64,000 nucleotides of DNA from Gramella sp. AN32 (GTDB lineage: Bacteria > Bacteroidota > Bacteroidia > Flavobacteriales > Flavobacteriaceae), in contig NZ_QEYO01000005.1 of the NCBI RefSeq assembly GCF_023718305.1, positions 62,001 to 126,000 on the forward strand, in the 5' to 3' direction. Numbering within the stretch: position 1 is the stretch's first letter; each line of letters opens with the position of its first letter. Shown here piece after piece: positions 30,269 through 38,858 of the stretch. The notes under the pieces were generated by a model. It saw nothing but the letters and a program-made list of their open reading frames with translations, searched no databases and was not told the origin of the DNA. The translations under genes and the position numbers were made by a program.

Positions 30269-30550
30269 ATGCATATGATACCTTTATTTATAAGTGGTGC
30301 GGAGATTGGCTTCATCTTGTTTATTTTGGTGATGGTTTTTGGCGCCGATAAAATTCCTGAAATCGCCCGCGGGCTGGGTAAAGGAATGAAAGCTGTTAAA
30401 AATGCTTCCAATGATATTAAAAGTGAAATTCAGAAAAGCGCTGATAAGCAGGGTATAGATACTGATTTTACCAAGGATATTCGAGGGGAAATCGATAAGG
30501 TAAAAGGTGATATTGACGAAATTGCCGGATCGGTAAAGCGTAAACTTTAA
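30269..30550 (+). CDS. tatA: Twin-arginine translocase subunit TatA
   Basis: Pore-forming subunit of the Tat system for folded proteins. 93 residues: one N-terminal TM (ISGAEIGFILFILVMVFGADKIPEIARGLGKGMK), the amphipathic helix with the FGADKIPEIAR hinge, then a charged tail. The TTG start at 30260 lies within the -7 element and is rejected; ATG 30269 and ATG 30275 are both possible, the second giving MIPLFISG. The PAP2 gene follows 12 bases later. Confidence 0.88.
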   Translation: MHMIPLFISGAEIGFILFILVMVFGADKIPEIARGLGKGMKAVKNASNDIKSEIQKSADKQGIDTDFTKDIRGEIDKVKGDIDEIAGSVKRKL

Positions 30551-30562
30551 TTATTATCATAA

Positions 30563-31123
30563 ATGTTGGAGCAAATTAAGCAGTGGGATAGAGATCTGTT
30601 TATTTTTCTCAATAATCTGGGGATAGAACAATACGATTCTTTCTGGATTTTTGTGACCAATCCGCGACACTGGATTCCTTTATATCTTATATTTTTTGCC
30701 TTATTTTTTGTTGCCTTCCACTGGAAGAAAGGTTTATATGCAATGATTAGTCTTTTAATCACAGTATTTGCGACCTGGGGTTTTACAAATCTTGTAAAAA
30801 GTTTCTTTGTAAGGGCAAGGCCCAATAATAACCCAAGTCTTAAGGAGTTAATTCGAATATTGCAGGAACCGGTAAATTATAGTTTTTTCTCAGGCCACTC
30901 TTCCACATCCTTTGCAGCAACTACCTTTCTCGTCCTTGTTCTGGCCCATAAATTCAAATGGATCTATCTTGCCTACTTATGGCCAATCATATTTGTATTG
31001 AGTAGAATTTACGTAGGTGTACACTATCCCAGTGATGTTATCGTGGGCATGATCGTGGGAATCACCATGGCTTTCTTGTTTTTTCAGCTTTATAAAAAAT
31101 TTGAAGACAGGATTGTTAGATAA
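30563..31123 (+). CDS. PAP2 superfamily phosphatase
   Basis: 186 residues with about five TM segments. All three PAP2 phosphatase motifs are visible: KSFFVRARP (KxxxxxxRP), FFSGHSSTSFA (SGH) and SRIYVGVHYPSDVI (SRxxxxxHxxxD). It likely dephosphorylates a lipid phosphate such as phosphatidate or undecaprenyl pyrophosphate at the inner membrane. It follows tatA by 12 bases and overlaps the convergent O-methyltransferase gene by 8 bases. Confidence 0.9.
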   Translation: MLEQIKQWDRDLFIFLNNLGIEQYDSFWIFVTNPRHWIPLYLIFFALFFVAFHWKKGLYAMISLLITVFATWGFTNLVKSFFVRARPNNNPSLKELIRILQEPVNYSFFSGHSSTSFAATTFLVLVLAHKFKWIYLAYLWPIIFVLSRIYVGVHYPSDVIVGMIVGITMAFLFFQLYKKFEDRIVR

Positions 31124-31757
31124 CCCTTGAAATCGTAAGTCCGTCTCTAATGGGTAGGATTACAGTTTCCAACCGCGAATCTTCAGCTAGAATTTTATTA
31201 TATTTTAAAAGAGCCAAAGTTGAAATATCGTCTTGTTTCACCTTATCAGCCACTTTTCCACTCCATAAAACATTGTCTGATAGAATGATACCTCCAGGAT
31301 TTATTTTATCGATGATCAAATTGAAGTAGTTTGGATAGTTGGGTTTATCTGCATCAATAAAAACAAGGTCAAATTTTTCATTGAGGTTGGGAATGATTTC
31401 GATTGCATCTCCAAGATGTTGTTGGATCTGATTTTTATAAATAGATTTTTCAAAATATTTCTTCTGAAAGTCATACAATTCCTCATCCACATCAATAGTA
31501 TGCAATGTTCCTTCTTTTTTCAAACCTTCCGCCAGGCATAATGCGGAATAACCGGTATAGGTCCCTATTTCCAGAATCTTTAACGGATTGATGATTTTGG
31601 AGAGCATACTTAAAATTCTCCCCTGGTAGTGTCCGCTAAGCATCCTTGGCTGAAGGATTTTCTGGTTCGTTTCCCGGGAGAGCTCAGATAAAAGTTCAGG
31701 CTCTTTTTCAGAATGTGCCACAATATAATCATCTATTTTCTTCGGAAGGAAATGCAT
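31116..31757 (-). CDS. Class I SAM-dependent O-methyltransferase
   Basis: 213 residues of the catechol/caffeoyl-CoA O-methyltransferase type (Methyltransf_3). SAM motif I is LEIGTYTGYSAL; the metal-binding Asp lies in FIDADKPNYPNYF; DNVLWSGKVAD follows, and the end is DGLTISRVI. Likely substrates are catechol-type hydroxyls. It is divergent from kynureninase with about 90 bases between the starts, which may hint at methylation of hydroxykynurenine products, but this is only position-based. Confidence 0.88.
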   Translation of the reverse strand: MHFLPKKIDDYIVAHSEKEPELLSELSRETNQKILQPRMLSGHYQGRILSMLSKIINPLKILEIGTYTGYSALCLAEGLKKEGTLHTIDVDEELYDFQKKYFEKSIYKNQIQQHLGDAIEIIPNLNEKFDLVFIDADKPNYPNYFNLIIDKINPGGIILSDNVLWSGKVADKVKQDDISTLALLKYNKILAEDSRLETVILPIRDGLTISRVI

Positions 31758-31771
31758 AACTGCTTTTTTAG

Positions 31772-31779
31772 CAAAATTA
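31772..31779 (-). promoter_or_regulatory. -7 promoter element of the O-methyltransferase gene
   Basis: On the minus strand this reads TAATTTTG (TAnnTTTG), 14 bases before the ATG at 31757. Confidence 0.5.
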
Positions 31780-31848
31780 TCAATTTAATCAAGCTTCTCA
31801 GGATTATTTCTTTTGAATCGAAATTGTATTTTTACCAAAATTCAACGT

Positions 31849-33126
31849 ATGCAATTTAAAAATAGTCGGGAATTCGCCCAAAATCTGGATAAAAAAGATC
31901 CCTTAAATCGCTATAGAGATGAATTTATTTTTCCGAAAGTAAATGGAAAAAAGGTGATCTATTTTGTGGGAAACTCTTTAGGCTTACAACCCAAAACCGC
32001 GAGAAAATATGTTTTGGAAATTATGGATGATTGGGCAAATTTGGGCGTTGAAGGACATTTTTATGCTGAAAAATCCTGGTGGGATTATCATGAAAGGTTT
32101 TCAGGGAAACTGGCAAAGGTTGTGGGAGCAAAACCTTCAGAAGTTACCGTTATGAATACGCTCACGGTCAATTTACATCTGCTGATGGTTTCCTTTTATC
32201 GTCCTACTGCGAAGCGTTTTAAAATAATTTGTGAAGAAAAGGCTTTTCCCAGTGATCAATATATGATCTCGAGCCAGGTTCGGTTTCATGGTTATGATCC
32301 TGAAGATGCAATTGTTCAAATCAAAAAACGTGATGGGGAACACAATTTTAGAACAGAAGATATAATTTCGAAAATAAATGAAGTAGGAGAGGAGTGCGCT
32401 TTAGTTTTAATTGGTGGGGTAAATTATTATACCGGCCAGGTCTTCGATATGGAAGCAATAACTAGAGCAGGACATGAAGTAGGGGCTTTTGTAGGTTGGG
32501 ACCTCGCCCATGCTGCCGGTAATATTGATTTAAAGCTGCATGAATGGAAGGTAGACTTTGCTGCCTGGTGCAGTTATAAATATATGAATTCTGGGCCTGG
32601 AAATGCTTCAGGATGTTTTATCAATGAAAAATACCATAATAAAAAAGACATTCCAAGATTTGAAGGCTGGTGGGGACATAGTAAAGATCGGCGTTTTTTA
32701 ATGGAACCTGAATTCCAGCCTGAGCCAAATGCCCATGCATGGCAAATTAGCAATGCACCTGTTTTGGCTTTAGCACCCTATCTGGCGTCATTGGAAATGT
32801 TTGATGAAGTTGGAATGGAAGCGATCATCAAAAAAAGAAATACTATGGTTAGTTTTCTTGAATTTGTTCTTCACGAAATTGGTAAGGAGGTTGATAGCAA
32901 TTTTGAGATTATTACTCCGAAAGATCAGGATCAAAGAGGTACCCAGTTATCAGTGTTTCTTCATGGGGAAGGCAAGGAGGTATTTAAATATTTAATGGAA
33001 AAAGGTGTTTATTTGGATTGGCGCGAACCCAACGTAATTCGATTGGCGCCTGTTCCTTTATATTGCTCCTATGAGGATGTGTATGAATTCGGACAAATTT
33101 TAAAAGAAGCAATTTTAAAGACATAA
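31849..33126 (+). CDS. kynU: Kynureninase
   Basis: PLP enzyme cleaving kynurenine or 3-hydroxykynurenine to anthranilate or 3-hydroxyanthranilate plus alanine. 425 residues from ATG 31849; the longer frame from the TTG at 31813 adds a poor 12-residue leader. Visible are the cofactor-binding GWDLAHAAGNIDL and the PLP lysine region CSYKYMNSGPG, then WWGHSKDRRF. The kmo gene that supplies 3-hydroxykynurenine lies 3.7 kb downstream, so the pathway is present but not in one operon. Confidence 0.93.
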   Translation: MQFKNSREFAQNLDKKDPLNRYRDEFIFPKVNGKKVIYFVGNSLGLQPKTARKYVLEIMDDWANLGVEGHFYAEKSWWDYHERFSGKLAKVVGAKPSEVTVMNTLTVNLHLLMVSFYRPTAKRFKIICEEKAFPSDQYMISSQVRFHGYDPEDAIVQIKKRDGEHNFRTEDIISKINEVGEECALVLIGGVNYYTGQVFDMEAITRAGHEVGAFVGWDLAHAAGNIDLKLHEWKVDFAAWCSYKYMNSGPGNASGCFINEKYHNKKDIPRFEGWWGHSKDRRFLMEPEFQPEPNAHAWQISNAPVLALAPYLASLEMFDEVGMEAIIKKRNTMVSFLEFVLHEIGKEVDSNFEIITPKDQDQRGTQLSVFLHGEGKEVFKYLMEKGVYLDWREPNVIRLAPVPLYCSYEDVYEFGQILKEAILKT

Positions 33127-33150
33127 AAAAAGGAGACGATTGCTTCCTTT
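33125..33150 (-). terminator. Terminator between kynU and the lipoprotein gene
   Basis: A short stem AAAGGA / TCCTTT; on the minus strand it is followed by a T run. Moderate stability. Confidence 0.5.
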
Positions 33151-33157
33151 GTAAGTT

Positions 33158-33829
33158 TTAATCATTTACCTCAATATCTGTAAAATATAATTCGAAATTG
33201 CCATCTTTCGTTTTATGCTTTTTAGCAATTTTTACCCCATCAAAATTTTGATAATCTTCCCAGGTTGTCGCCATTTCCCTTCCGCCACCTGAAGCTTTAT
33301 AAACCCATTCTTTAATCATGTAATCATCATCGAAATAGATATCATAGGTATCGCCCGGTGTATAACCACCATCTGAAGGATATTTTACGCTCATCATTTG
33401 TAATTCATCACCACTTATAGGGGCATTGGCCTTTTTCACTTCACTATACTCTGCATTCGACCATTTTAACTGGTAAGGGAATAAGAGCCAGTAAGAATCA
33501 TTTACAAACCGTTCATCAATATATTTTTTATCATCAGCTAAACTATCCTTTTTGGTATAGCTCATAGTGCTGTCTTTTTCAGTAAGGCTAATTTTTCCTT
33601 CCTTAATATTCCAGGTCCACCTGCGGCTTGAACGTAATGAATCTTCTACTTTTACATTAAACGTAAATTTTAGCTGGCTAATACTATCAAATTTTTCAAA
33701 GCCATTGGCCATAGCAATTTTATCCTGTACGGTCAAATCTGGATTTTTATCCATTTCTTCAGTTTTTTTTGAATCATTACAACTAAATAAGGTAATGCTC
33801 AAAACTGAAATTATAAGTAATTTTTTCAT
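33158..33829 (-). CDS. Uncharacterised lipoprotein
   Basis: 223 residues with a lipoprotein signal (LFSC, Cys17). The body alternates beta strands and charged turns (QLKFTFNVKVEDS, WTWNIKEGKISLTEKDS, YWLLFPYQLKW, GDTYDIYFDDDYMIKEWVYKASGG), reminiscent of LolA/LolB-type or DUF6503-type beta-barrels that bind lipid, but no assignment is firm. It is transcribed alone and convergent with kynU. Function unknown. Confidence 0.75.
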   Translation of the reverse strand: MKKLLIISVLSITLFSCNDSKKTEEMDKNPDLTVQDKIAMANGFEKFDSISQLKFTFNVKVEDSLRSSRRWTWNIKEGKISLTEKDSTMSYTKKDSLADDKKYIDERFVNDSYWLLFPYQLKWSNAEYSEVKKANAPISGDELQMMSVKYPSDGGYTPGDTYDIYFDDDYMIKEWVYKASGGGREMATTWEDYQNFDGVKIAKKHKTKDGNFELYFTDIEVND

Positions 33830-33922
33830 AGTGTAATTTCTTAGTCAGTATAAAGATACTAATATTAGGGCGTAAGCATAAAATTTCTAAAAAGTGTTTT
33901 AAAGGTTGAAATGTCTGCAAAT

Positions 33923-33953
33923 AAAAAAACCCTTTGAAAAAATCAAAGGGTTT
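33923..33953 (-). terminator. Terminator of the 51-residue membrane protein gene
   Basis: Stem AAACCCTTTG / CAAAGGGTTT, 7-base loop; on the minus strand it is followed by a T run. Confidence 0.8.
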
Positions 33954-33971
33954 GTATGAAATTTTAGTCTA

Positions 33972-34127
33972 TTATAATCGACGTCCTGTAAGTAATTTAT
34001 AAAGAATTAAAATTACAGCGATAACAATTAGAATGTGGATAATGCTTCCTAAATCTGGAAAAGCAAAATATCCAATTAACCATCCAATTATCAATAGAAC
34101 AATAATAAGCCAGATAAGATCTCTCAT
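33972..34127 (-). CDS. Small hydrophobic membrane protein, lmo0937-like
   Basis: 51 residues: MRDLIWLIIVLLIIGWLIGY, then FAFPDLGSIIHIL and a second hydrophobic stretch ending LYKLLTGRRL. Two TM helices, a short loop and a basic end match the lmo0937-family small membrane proteins seen in many bacteria. It has its own terminator downstream. The function is unknown; such proteins are often stress-induced, which is general knowledge and not shown here. The following 145 bases (34128-34272) hold no gene. Confidence 0.8.
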   Translation of the reverse strand: MRDLIWLIIVLLIIGWLIGYFAFPDLGSIIHILIVIAVILILYKLLTGRRL

Positions 34128-34272
34128 TTTGGTTGATTTTAAAGCAACTTTATGAAGGTTGCAGTTAGTTAATAATTAGTTGAGTTGTTGTATGTTTTTC
34201 TTAAACACAGAACTAAATTAAGGAAAGTGCCTGCCCCTTGTTTTCTATTTAACCTTGATTTAACTTAATATA

Positions 34273-34458
34273 CTAAAATGTTGAAAGATTGGATATAATA
34301 TCCTGAGCTCTTCTTTTTAATTTTTCTAATTCTTGAGGATTCTTATTTTCCAGTAAGTTCAACATTATGTTTATACGCTGATTGTTGTGGAAAACTTCTT
34401 CATGCTCATCAAGGAAATCCCGGAATAGGCTGTTAAAAGGGAAGGCATCTTCTACTTT
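34273..34458 (-). pseudogene. Remnant of a photolyase/cryptochrome-like gene (C-terminal 61 codons)
   Basis: Immediately after the flavin reductase stop, and in the same frame, 61 sense codons continue to a TAG at 34273-34275. The first Met comes only at codon 32, so there is no normal start. The residues FPFNSLFRDFLDEHEEVF, a basic/Asn segment (NNQRINIMLN) and a helical tail (ELEKLKRRAQDIISNL) look like the C-terminal end of the bacterial (6-4)/FeS-type photolyase-cryptochrome family, whose members end in a comparable CPFN.LYW.F segment. I infer that the rest of the gene was deleted. The match is from memory. Confidence 0.55.
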
Positions 34459-35106
34459 TTAGTGGCCTTCAGAAAAGAAAGATTTTACCGCCTGTTCAGG
34501 TCGCGCATAATGAAACCGATCCAATAAAGCTGGCAGGGCATATCCATCCAGCCCATCAATAGCAACCGTTCCGGCATCGTCCAGGCGAAGCCATCCATCA
34601 GTTGCCTGGATTTCTTCCTCAAAATAAATATGTTCTATTTGAGCCACCACTAAAAGAGTGTTATTCTCTTTTATTTTATACTCATTCAAATATTTACATC
34701 CTATTTTTATTTCAGACTCTTCCACATAAGGCGCATAGAATTCATCCAGGTATTGTTCTTCAAGCCCAGTTTTATGAAATTCTGAAATTTCCTCTTCATA
34801 TTTAGCTGCTGTCTGATGTGCCTGACGAATCATTTTTTCATGGATATGATTAACCGTAAAAAAACCGGTTTCTTTAATATTCTTAAGCGTATTTCTTGGA
34901 ACTGCCGTTGGTCTGGTAATAAATCCCAGCATAGCGGGATTACTGCCTAAATGTGTTACTGAACTAAACACCGCGACATTGGATAGCCCATCTTTAGATT
35001 TTGTCGCCAGTAAATTAGCAGACTTATATCCAGTACAACTATTTATTAAGTTCAAACGGAAGATATTTTCCATCTGTTCAATTTCCTGTTTGTTTATATG
35101 TTTCAT
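34459..35106 (-). CDS. Flavin reductase family protein
   Basis: FMN-binding split-barrel protein, 215 residues from ATG 35106 (an upstream TTG at 35112 adds two residues). Features: NLINSCTGYKSANLLATKSKDGLSNVAVFSS, HLGSNPAMLGFITRPTAVPRNTLKNI, TGFFTVNHIHE, and IDGLDGYALP near the end. It may supply reduced flavin to oxygenases or to a photolyase-type flavoprotein. The gene stops at TAA 34459 and is followed in frame by the photolyase-like remnant, so a former neighbour was lost. Confidence 0.85.
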   Translation of the reverse strand: MKHINKQEIEQMENIFRLNLINSCTGYKSANLLATKSKDGLSNVAVFSSVTHLGSNPAMLGFITRPTAVPRNTLKNIKETGFFTVNHIHEKMIRQAHQTAAKYEEEISEFHKTGLEEQYLDEFYAPYVEESEIKIGCKYLNEYKIKENNTLLVVAQIEHIYFEEEIQATDGWLRLDDAGTVAIDGLDGYALPALLDRFHYARPEQAVKSFFSEGH

Positions 35107-35113
35107 AATCAAT

Positions 35114-35142
35114 AAAAAAGGCCAGTTTTAAAACTGACCTTA
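35114..35142 (-). terminator. Terminator of the 81-residue coiled-coil gene
   Basis: Stem AAGGTCAGTTTT / AAAACTGGCCTT on the minus strand, followed by a T run just before the flavin reductase start. Confidence 0.8.
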
Positions 35143-35185
35143 AGTTATAAAGAGGATAATTAAACCTTGTTAAAGAGGTTTTAAA

Positions 35186-35431
35186 TTAATCCTGATTTTC
35201 CAATTTATTAATGCGCATTTCGTAATCTTCCATTGCCTCACGAACTGCATCAACATTATCAGATGCTTTTTGATGGGCATCTTCCATTACCTTTTCCAAT
35301 TCTTTATCGGGATGTTGGAACAAGTCGGTTATAACGTGATTAATTTTATCAATAATACTTTCCTGAGAATTCTTAATATCCTCAAGCTTGTTCTGTACAG
35401 ATCTCATATGATCTAATTTTTCCTGATCCAT
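35186..35431 (-). CDS. Small charged coiled-coil protein, unknown
   Basis: 81 residues, very rich in Glu, Asp, Lys and Gln (MDQEKLDHMRSVQNKLEDIK ... REAMEDYEMRINKLENQD) with heptad-like hydrophobics, so a coiled coil is expected. No signal, TM or known motif. It lies between the Old Yellow Enzyme and flavin reductase genes and has its own terminator. Similar small charged proteins in flavobacteria have no assigned role. Confidence 0.65.
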   Translation of the reverse strand: MDQEKLDHMRSVQNKLEDIKNSQESIIDKINHVITDLFQHPDKELEKVMEDAHQKASDNVDAVREAMEDYEMRINKLENQD

Positions 35432-35519
35432 AATTTTCTAATTTAAATTTCTACTAAAATAAAATATCTCATTTTTAAGCTCCTATTACTTAACAGCTTT
35501 TAACCTAATACTACTAAAA

Positions 35520-36638
35520 TTAAGATTTTTCGGTTACTTCTTCTTCGTAAGCCGGATAATCGGTATAACCTTTTTTGCCCGGCGTATAAAAAGTATCATT
35601 ATCCCACTCGGCCATGGGCCAGTTATTTTCAAATCGGTTAGGAAGATCTGGATTCGAAATAAAGAGTTTTGCATAAGAAACCAGGTCTGCATTTCCATTT
35701 TCGATCACCGCATTTCCAGACTCCTGGTCAAATCCCCCGTTGATCATTAAATTCCCATGATAAATGGGACGGTAGTGTTTAGCAATTTCTGAAACCAGGT
35801 AATCAATATCGCTCACATCGGTAAATGGTTCAGATAAATGAACGTAGGCCAGATCGTAGGCGTTTAGTTTATTGATGATATAGTCGAAAGTTTCAATGCT
35901 GTCTTCAGTAGCGGTAATTCCGAATACACCATTTAATGATGGATTGAACCTGCAGCCAATCCTGTTTTCCGGCCAAATTTCAGTAATTGCTTCCAGTACA
36001 TCAAAGAAAAATCTGGCCCGGTTTGCCTTATCCCCACCATAGTCATCAGTCCTTTTATTCGAATTCTTATTAAAGAACTGATGGAATAAATATCCATTGG
36101 AAGAATGAATTTCCACGCCATCGAAACCGGCATTTTTGGCCATTTCTGCAGCATGTTTAAATTCCTGCACGGTTTCCTGAATTTCCTGAACGGTCATTTC
36201 TTTAGGTTCTTGTGTAGATTCCTGCCCATCTGGAGTAAAAACCTGCTCTTCGGGATTTACAGCGCTTGGGGCAAGGGGTTTCTCACCATCATGAAATTTT
36301 GGATGGGAAATCCTTCCGCAATGCCAAAGCTGGCAAAATATTTTTCCACCTTCTTTATGAACTGCTTCAGTAACTTTTTTCCAGCCGGCTACCTGTTCTT
36401 CGGTATAAATTCCTGGAGTATTTATATAACCTACGGCTCTGCTGGAAACCTGTGAGCCTTCAGTGATTATTAAGCCTGCCCCTGCCCTTTGTCTATAATA
36501 TTCCACATGCAAATCGGTGGGAGTATTACCATCATTATTTGCACGGTTCCTGGTCATTGGGGCCATAATCACCCTGTTTTTTAATTCGATATCTCCTAAT
36601 TGGAAACTCTGCAAGAGTGGTTGGTTTTCGCTTTTCAT
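35520..36638 (-). CDS. Old Yellow Enzyme family alkene reductase
   Basis: FMN-dependent NADPH:enone reductase. 372 residues: LKNRVIMAPMTRNRA near the N-terminus, then CQLWHCGRISHP, the substrate-binding H-x-x-N in EIHSSNGYL, FFNKNSNKRTDDYGG and a C-terminal phosphate-binding region (LMINGGFDQESG, DLVSYAKLFISNPDLPNR). This matches the NemA/xenobiotic reductase type. The physiological substrate is unknown. It is monocistronic and divergent from kmo. Confidence 0.9.
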   Translation of the reverse strand: MKSENQPLLQSFQLGDIELKNRVIMAPMTRNRANNDGNTPTDLHVEYYRQRAGAGLIITEGSQVSSRAVGYINTPGIYTEEQVAGWKKVTEAVHKEGGKIFCQLWHCGRISHPKFHDGEKPLAPSAVNPEEQVFTPDGQESTQEPKEMTVQEIQETVQEFKHAAEMAKNAGFDGVEIHSSNGYLFHQFFNKNSNKRTDDYGGDKANRARFFFDVLEAITEIWPENRIGCRFNPSLNGVFGITATEDSIETFDYIINKLNAYDLAYVHLSEPFTDVSDIDYLVSEIAKHYRPIYHGNLMINGGFDQESGNAVIENGNADLVSYAKLFISNPDLPNRFENNWPMAEWDNDTFYTPGKKGYTDYPAYEEEVTEKS

Positions 36639-36748
36639 ATTTTTTAATTTCTTTTAAAATTAACCGTATTCATGCAAAACCGCTGTTAAGGTTATAATAA
36701 ACTAAATCCAAGTGTCTTTGAAAATGCCTGATTTTGCTGATAACACTC

Positions 36749-36776
36749 TTGTTTTGAATATTATTAAGTAATTTTG
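36749..36776 (+). promoter_or_regulatory. Promoter of kmo
   Basis: -33 TTG (36749-36751), 17-base spacer, TAATTTTG (36769-36776). It is 39 bases before the ATG. Confidence 0.6.
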
Positions 36777-36815
36777 AAATACTAATGGAAATTCATTTTC
36801 CAATTTACATAATTC

Positions 36816-38168
36816 ATGCAGCAGCAAAAAAGTGTGGCAATTGTAGGGTCTGGTCTGGTTGGATCTTTGTTGGCAATTTTTCTTAGAAATCAGGGACATC
36901 ATGTAACTGTTTTTGATCGTAGGCAAGATGTTAGAAAAGTAGAATTTTCAGGAAGGTCTATAAATCTGGCGATGTCCAACAGAGGTTGGAAAGCCTTAAG
37001 AGGTGCGGGAATAGAAGATGAAATTAGAAAACTGGCTTTGCCTCTTGATAAGCGAGCCATGCACGTTGAGGGAAAGGAGCTTTATTTTCAGAAATATGGG
37101 GGAGAAGGGGAGGCAATTTATTCAATTTCCAGAGGCGTTTTAAACAGAAGAATGATCGATCTTGCCGAAAAAGCCGGCGCTGTTTTCAAATTTGAAGAAA
37201 AAATCTGGGATGTTGATATGCGTGAAGCAAAATTGTATTCTGGGGAATCTGAAAAAAGCGAATGGAAAGAATATCAATTTGATCTCATATTTGGGGCAGA
37301 TGGTGCTTTTTCCAGGATAAGGCATAAAATGCAACGGCAATCCCGCTTTGATTATTCCCAGCACTTCATAGATGTGGGCTATAAGGAATTAACGATTTCT
37401 GCCAATGAAGATGGATCCCATAAATTGGATAAGGCATCTTTCCATATCTGGCCGCGTGGCGAGTTTATGCTAATTGCCATGCCCAATTTAAATGGAAGCT
37501 TTACCTGTACTTTATTTATGCCGTTTGAAGGTGAGGTTTCTTTTGAAAGTATTAAAACCGAAGGCGAAGCCGACCAGTTTTTTGAAAAATATTTTCCAGA
37601 TATAAAGCATGAAATTTCAAATTTGAAGAGGGATTTTTTTAATAATCCCACAAGTGCCATGGTCACCATTAAATGTTTTCCCTGGTCTTATTATGATAAA
37701 ATCACCCTGGTTGGTGATAGTGCACATGCGATTGTTCCTTTTTACGGTCAGGGAATGAATGCAGGTTTTGAAGATATTTCTGTATTGAACGAGAAAATGA
37801 ATAAATATGGTGATGACTGGGAAATGATTTTTCAGGAGTACCAAAATGAGCGAAAAACAAATGCCGATGCAATTTCAGAATTAAGCTATAGAAATTTTGT
37901 CGAGATGAGCAGCAAAACTGCCGATCCCATGTTTCTCCTTCGGAAAAAAATCGAAAAAAGATTTGCAGAAAAGCATCCCAATCAATGGGTTCCCTTGTAT
38001 TCCCGAGTAACTTTTTCAGATCATCCTTATGCAGAAGCCTTACAAATAGGTGATTTGCAAAAAGCGGTGATGGACAGCATCATGACCATTCCAAATATTA
38101 AAACCAAATGGGATTCTGAAGAAGTTGAAAAAGAGATCCTGCTCACCATCGAAAGATTAAACAAATAA
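36816..38168 (+). CDS. kmo: Kynurenine 3-monooxygenase
   Basis: FAD/NADPH hydroxylase converting kynurenine to 3-hydroxykynurenine. 450 residues: FAD dinucleotide motif VGSGLVGSLLA, RSINLAMSNRGWKALRGAG, a middle DG motif (FGADGAFSRIRHKM), and the second FAD motif GDSAHAIVPFYGQGMNAGFED. The C-terminal membrane anchor of eukaryotic KMO is absent, as usual in bacteria. With kynU it gives the route to 3-hydroxyanthranilate and, in many Bacteroidota, to NAD. The tryptophan dioxygenase is not in this window. Confidence 0.94.
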   Translation: MQQQKSVAIVGSGLVGSLLAIFLRNQGHHVTVFDRRQDVRKVEFSGRSINLAMSNRGWKALRGAGIEDEIRKLALPLDKRAMHVEGKELYFQKYGGEGEAIYSISRGVLNRRMIDLAEKAGAVFKFEEKIWDVDMREAKLYSGESEKSEWKEYQFDLIFGADGAFSRIRHKMQRQSRFDYSQHFIDVGYKELTISANEDGSHKLDKASFHIWPRGEFMLIAMPNLNGSFTCTLFMPFEGEVSFESIKTEGEADQFFEKYFPDIKHEISNLKRDFFNNPTSAMVTIKCFPWSYYDKITLVGDSAHAIVPFYGQGMNAGFEDISVLNEKMNKYGDDWEMIFQEYQNERKTNADAISELSYRNFVEMSSKTADPMFLLRKKIEKRFAEKHPNQWVPLYSRVTFSDHPYAEALQIGDLQKAVMDSIMTIPNIKTKWDSEEVEKEILLTIERLNK

Positions 38169-38194
38169 AATAGCGCTCATAGAGCACTATTTAT
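38167..38194. terminator. Bidirectional terminator between kmo and msrA
   Basis: Stem AAATAGCGCTC / GAGCACTATTT (one mismatch) with a 3-base loop between convergent genes. Confidence 0.7.
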
Positions 38195-38857
38195 TTAATG
38201 GGTTCCTTCTTTTAAAATATCAGGAAATTTAGCTTTAAATTTCTCCAACCTGGGGATGGAAACATTCTGTATATATGGATTTCCCGGATTATTTTTCTCA
38301 TAATTTTGATGATAATCCTCGGCAACCCAAAATTTTTGAAAAGGTAAAATTTCAGCAGCAATAGGGTCTTTATATTCTTTTGCCACTTCCGCCTTCACTT
38401 TTTCAATAATATTTTTCTGTTCCTGATTTTGAAAAAAGATAATGGAACGATACTGAGAACCGCGATCGGGACCCTGGCCATTTGCTTGGGTTGGATTTTG
38501 TGAACCAAAATATACACGTACTAAAGTCTCAAAACTTACCACATTGGGATCGTAAATAATTTCAACAGCTTCCGCATGCCCGGTATTACCTGTGTTACTC
38601 GCTTCATAGGTTGGATTTTGGGTATGACCTCCGGCATAACCTGATATAGCTTCCTGCACACCTTCCACGCTTTCATAGATAGCTTCAACGCACCAAAAGC
38701 ATCCGCTGGCAAAATATGCCTTTTCCATGCCATTTTCTGCCTCTACCTTTACCGGTTCCGCATTGGCGATTTCGGGTTTGGTTACAGATTGATTTCCGTT
38801 TGCGTTACCGCAGGCAAGGAAAATTAAGGTTAGAATGTTTAAATAAATAAATTTCAT
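38195..38857 (-). CDS. msrA: Peptide-methionine (S)-S-oxide reductase MsrA, lipoprotein
   Basis: Repairs oxidised methionine in proteins. 220 residues from ATG 38857, which gives a lipoprotein signal (LIFLAC, Cys16); an upstream ATG at 38884 would bury it and overlap the previous gene. Catalytic Cys53 lies in GCFWC (52-56), followed by GYAGGHTQNPTYE, GHAEAVEI and GSQYRS; the Tyr/His segment EDYHQNY is also present. Export implies repair in the periplasm or on the outer membrane. Its ATG overlaps or abuts the stop of the CNCNC lipoprotein gene, so the two are co-transcribed. Confidence 0.93.
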   Translation of the reverse strand: MKFIYLNILTLIFLACGNANGNQSVTKPEIANAEPVKVEAENGMEKAYFASGCFWCVEAIYESVEGVQEAISGYAGGHTQNPTYEASNTGNTGHAEAVEIIYDPNVVSFETLVRVYFGSQNPTQANGQGPDRGSQYRSIIFFQNQEQKNIIEKVKAEVAKEYKDPIAAEILPFQKFWVAEDYHQNYEKNNPGNPYIQNVSIPRLEKFKAKFPDILKEGTH

Positions 38858-38858
38858 T

